From positions 1,783-7,367 of the forward strand of contig WRGV01000078.1 in assembly GCA_009787035.1 (NCBI GenBank): a stretch of DNA of 5,585 bases, written 5' to 3'. Positions 4,452 through 5,585 of this stretch are shown piece after piece. The position numbers were made by a program, and so were the translations under genes. Under the pieces are notes generated by a model, which did no database searches, had not been told where the DNA came from, and saw only the letters and a list, made by a program, of their open reading frames with translations. This DNA is from Propionibacteriaceae bacterium. GTDB taxonomy: Bacteria; Actinomycetota; Actinomycetes; Propionibacteriales; Propionibacteriaceae. Position 1 is the stretch's first letter, and every line of letters starts with the position of its first letter.

Positions 4452-5225
4452 GTGACCCAACCTCGCCTGATCGCGTTCGACCTCGACGACACGCTGGCCG
4501 CGTCCAAATCGTCCATCAGCCCCGCCATGGCCCAGGCGCTGGCCCGGCTGTTGGCCGTGCGCCCGGTGTGCATCATCTCCGGCGGTGCCCCGCCGCAGTT
4601 CCGCGACCAGGTGCTGAGCAAGCTGCCCGACGGCATCGACCTGGCCAACCTGCACCTGATGCCCACCTGCGGCACGCAGTACCTGCGCCACGACGGCACC
4701 CAGTGGCGCGAGATCTACGCGCACGCGCTGGACGCCGCGCTCAAGGCCCGCGTGATCGCCTCGCTGGAGGCGCACGCCCGCGCGCTCGGCCTGTGGGAGC
4801 CGGACGGCCGCGTCCGCGGGGAACGCATCGAAGACCGCGGCTCGCAGATCACGTTCTCGGCGCTGGGCCAGCAGGCGCTTCCGGACGACAAGCGCGCCTG
4901 GGACCCGACCGGCGTCAAGCGGCTCACGCTGCGCGCGGCCGTGGCCGCCGATGTGCCCGAGCTGTCGGTGCGCGCGGGCGGATCCACCTCGCTCGACATC
5001 ACCGAAATGGGCGTCGACAAGGCCTTCGGCCTGCAGCGCCTCTCGGAGTTCACCGAGATTCCGCTGGAGGACATGCTGTTCCTCGGCGACCGGCTCGACG
5101 AGGGCGGCAACGACTACCCGGTGGTGCTGCTGGGCGTCCCCGTGCTCGCCGTCACGGGCCCGGACGACACGCTGGCCCAGATCGACGCGCTCGTCGCGCG
5201 CCTGACGAACAAGGAGGACGCATGA
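4452..5225 (+). CDS. HAD-IIB family protein, eukaryotic-type phosphomannomutase-like
   Basis: A 257-aa cytoplasmic HAD-superfamily protein with a C2 cap. Motif I is AFDLDDTLAAS (8-18; nucleophile Asp10, acid/base Asp12), motif II is IISGG (41-45), the motif III lysine is GVDK (Lys190), and motif IV is FLGDRLDEGGNDYP (210-223, Asp213 and Asp221). The GD..(D/P)GGND ending, the TxPDDT near 235-240 and the cap segment EDRGSQITFSALGQQA (first part 127-136) with GSTSLDI (177-183) follow eukaryotic PMM1/PMM2. A mutase interconverting mannose-6-phosphate and mannose-1-phosphate would supply the adjacent manC enzyme. The gene holds the place where relatives carry the unrelated mutase ManB. Caution: by my unaided alignment, one cap arginine that binds phosphate in human PMM2 (in its SPIGR segment) is replaced by Gln140, so a plain sugar-phosphate phosphatase remains possible. 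GTG 4452 is the start that brings in motif I. The gene overlaps the next by 4 bp. Confidence 0.82.
   Translation: MTQPRLIAFDLDDTLAASKSSISPAMAQALARLLAVRPVCIISGGAPPQFRDQVLSKLPDGIDLANLHLMPTCGTQYLRHDGTQWREIYAHALDAALKARVIASLEAHARALGLWEPDGRVRGERIEDRGSQITFSALGQQALPDDKRAWDPTGVKRLTLRAAVAADVPELSVRAGGSTSLDITEMGVDKAFGLQRLSEFTEIPLEDMLFLGDRLDEGGNDYPVVLLGVPVLAVTGPDDTLAQIDALVARLTNKEDA
5211..5217 (+). promoter_or_regulatory. Ribosome binding site of the Trm112-like gene
   Basis: AAGGAGG, a near-perfect anti-16S match, lies inside the last codons of the HAD gene, 4 nt before ATG 5222. It decides the start and contrasts with the leaderless first gene of the operon. Confidence 0.75.
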
Positions 5226-5416
5226 GCCATCTCGACGCCATGCCGCAGGGCCTGCTGGACATCCTGGTGTGCCCGGCCTGCCACGGCACGCTCGCGATCG
5301 ACTACGACGCCGGCCAGCTGGTCTGCACGACCGGCTCGTGCGGGCTCGCCTACACCGTCACCGGCGGCGTACCCGTGATGCTGGTGGACGAAGCCCGCAA
5401 GCCGGAACGCCCCTAG
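5222..5416 (+). CDS. Trm112-like small zinc-ribbon protein
   Basis: A 64-aa protein of the Trm112p-like family. ILVCPACHGTL (14-24) supplies Cys17 and Cys20; LVCTTGSCGLAY (33-44) supplies Cys35 and Cys40, together a four-cysteine zinc ribbon. The end YTVTGGVPVMLVDEAR (44-59) is the usual family C-terminus. In eukaryotes and archaea Trm112 activates several methyltransferases. Bacterial relatives are common and mostly uncharacterised, so a partner-activator role here is only analogy. Its ATG overlaps the stop of the HAD gene (ATGA), with a strong ribosome site 4 nt upstream, so translation is probably coupled. The same small gene sits between the phosphomannomutase and the SIS gene in other actinobacteria, suggesting it serves this pathway or its neighbours. 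Confidence 0.88.
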   Translation: MSHLDAMPQGLLDILVCPACHGTLAIDYDAGQLVCTTGSCGLAYTVTGGVPVMLVDEARKPERP

Positions 5417-5417
5417 C

Positions 5418-5585
5418 ATGCGCGCGCCGGAGTTCGACGATGCGCGGCTGGACGACGCCGCATCGCTGATCCGCGCCGACGCCGGGCTGCGCGAGCTCGC
5501 GGCCGCCGGCGCCCGCATCCGCATTGAGGCCGGCTCCGGCCTGCCCACGCCCGCCTGGCCCGCCCCGCGCGGTGTCGTCGTGGCC
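5418..5585 (+). CDS. SIS-domain phosphosugar isomerase-like protein (N-terminal part only)
   Basis: The frame opens at ATG 5418, one base after the preceding stop (TAG-C-ATG), and stays open to the window end: 56 residues. The start FDDARLDDAASLIRADAGLR followed by AAAGARIR and a Pro-rich stretch leading into GVVVA resembles the N-terminus of the SIS/phosphoglucose-mannose isomerase-like protein next to manB in mycobacteria (Rv3256c-like). There, too, a leading helix (LDD...L..D) is followed by the first Rossmann-like strand. No strong ribosome site is seen, so translation is likely coupled to the Trm112-like gene. If it is an isomerase it would make mannose-6-phosphate from fructose-6-phosphate and complete the route to GDP-mannose. 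The catalytic part is outside the window, so the assignment rests on the N-terminus and gene order. Confidence 0.65.
   Translation, partial: MRAPEFDDARLDDAASLIRADAGLRELAAAGARIRIEAGSGLPTPAWPAPRGVVVA

Noticed and set aside
4445..5221. Upstream extension of the Trm112-like frame into a 323-residue protein
   Set aside because: The upstream part is the out-of-frame shadow of the HAD gene; the strong ribosome site at 5211-5217 marks ATG 5222 as the start.
1..5585. tRNA, rRNA, insertion sequence or prophage features
   Set aside because: No tRNA-like cloverleaf segments, transposase motifs or flanking target duplications were seen. The PIN fragment is the only accessory-type gene.

Overview
The window is very GC-rich and reads as chromosomal DNA of an actinobacterium (Actinomycetota). 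The evidence is gene content: a WhiB-family iron-sulfur regulator, a DUF3499 protein and a 'DRHGRG.RGPL' zincin-like protein, all actinobacterial families, next to an LCP ligase and GDP-mannose synthesis genes. The genus cannot be fixed from the sequence alone. The layout matches the conserved block around whiB2/whmD in mycobacteria and streptomycetes (LCP, manC, whiB, zincin-like, DUF3499, phosphomannomutase, Trm112-like, SIS protein).

Left to right: (1) 1-159, the C-terminal end of a VapC-like PIN-domain protein, + strand. (2) 182-432, a non-coding stretch made of about 2.4 tandem copies of a ~106-bp hairpin-rich unit, running into the stop codon of the next gene. (3) 427-1755, an LCP (LytR-CpsA-Psr) envelope glycopolymer ligase, - strand. 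(4) 1867-2943, divergent from it, mannose-1-phosphate guanylyltransferase (manC type). (5) A 285-bp regulatory gap with a strong promoter and several dyads, then whiB2/whmD-like whiB (3229-3489) and, 15 bp later, a degenerate zincin-like protein (3505-3951). (6) Convergent to these, a DUF3499 protein (3976-4368, - strand). (7) Divergent from that, an operon with a HAD-IIB protein of the eukaryotic phosphomannomutase type (4452-5225), a 64-aa Trm112-like zinc-ribbon protein (5222-5416) and the start of a SIS/phosphosugar isomerase-like protein (5418 to the window end).

The working picture is a mannose-activation locus (isomerase-like SIS protein, phosphomannomutase-like HAD protein, guanylyltransferase making GDP-mannose). 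It sits beside an enzyme that attaches glycopolymers to the wall and a WhiB regulator of the WhmD subfamily, which is linked to septation and growth. Two points stand out. A HAD-type phosphomannomutase-like gene occupies the place normally held by the unrelated alpha-D-phosphohexomutase ManB. And four genes appear to be leaderless, with a TAnnnT hexamer 6-7 nt before the start codon; the strong whiB promoter likewise points at an in-frame upstream ATG, so a longer WhiB isoform is possible.
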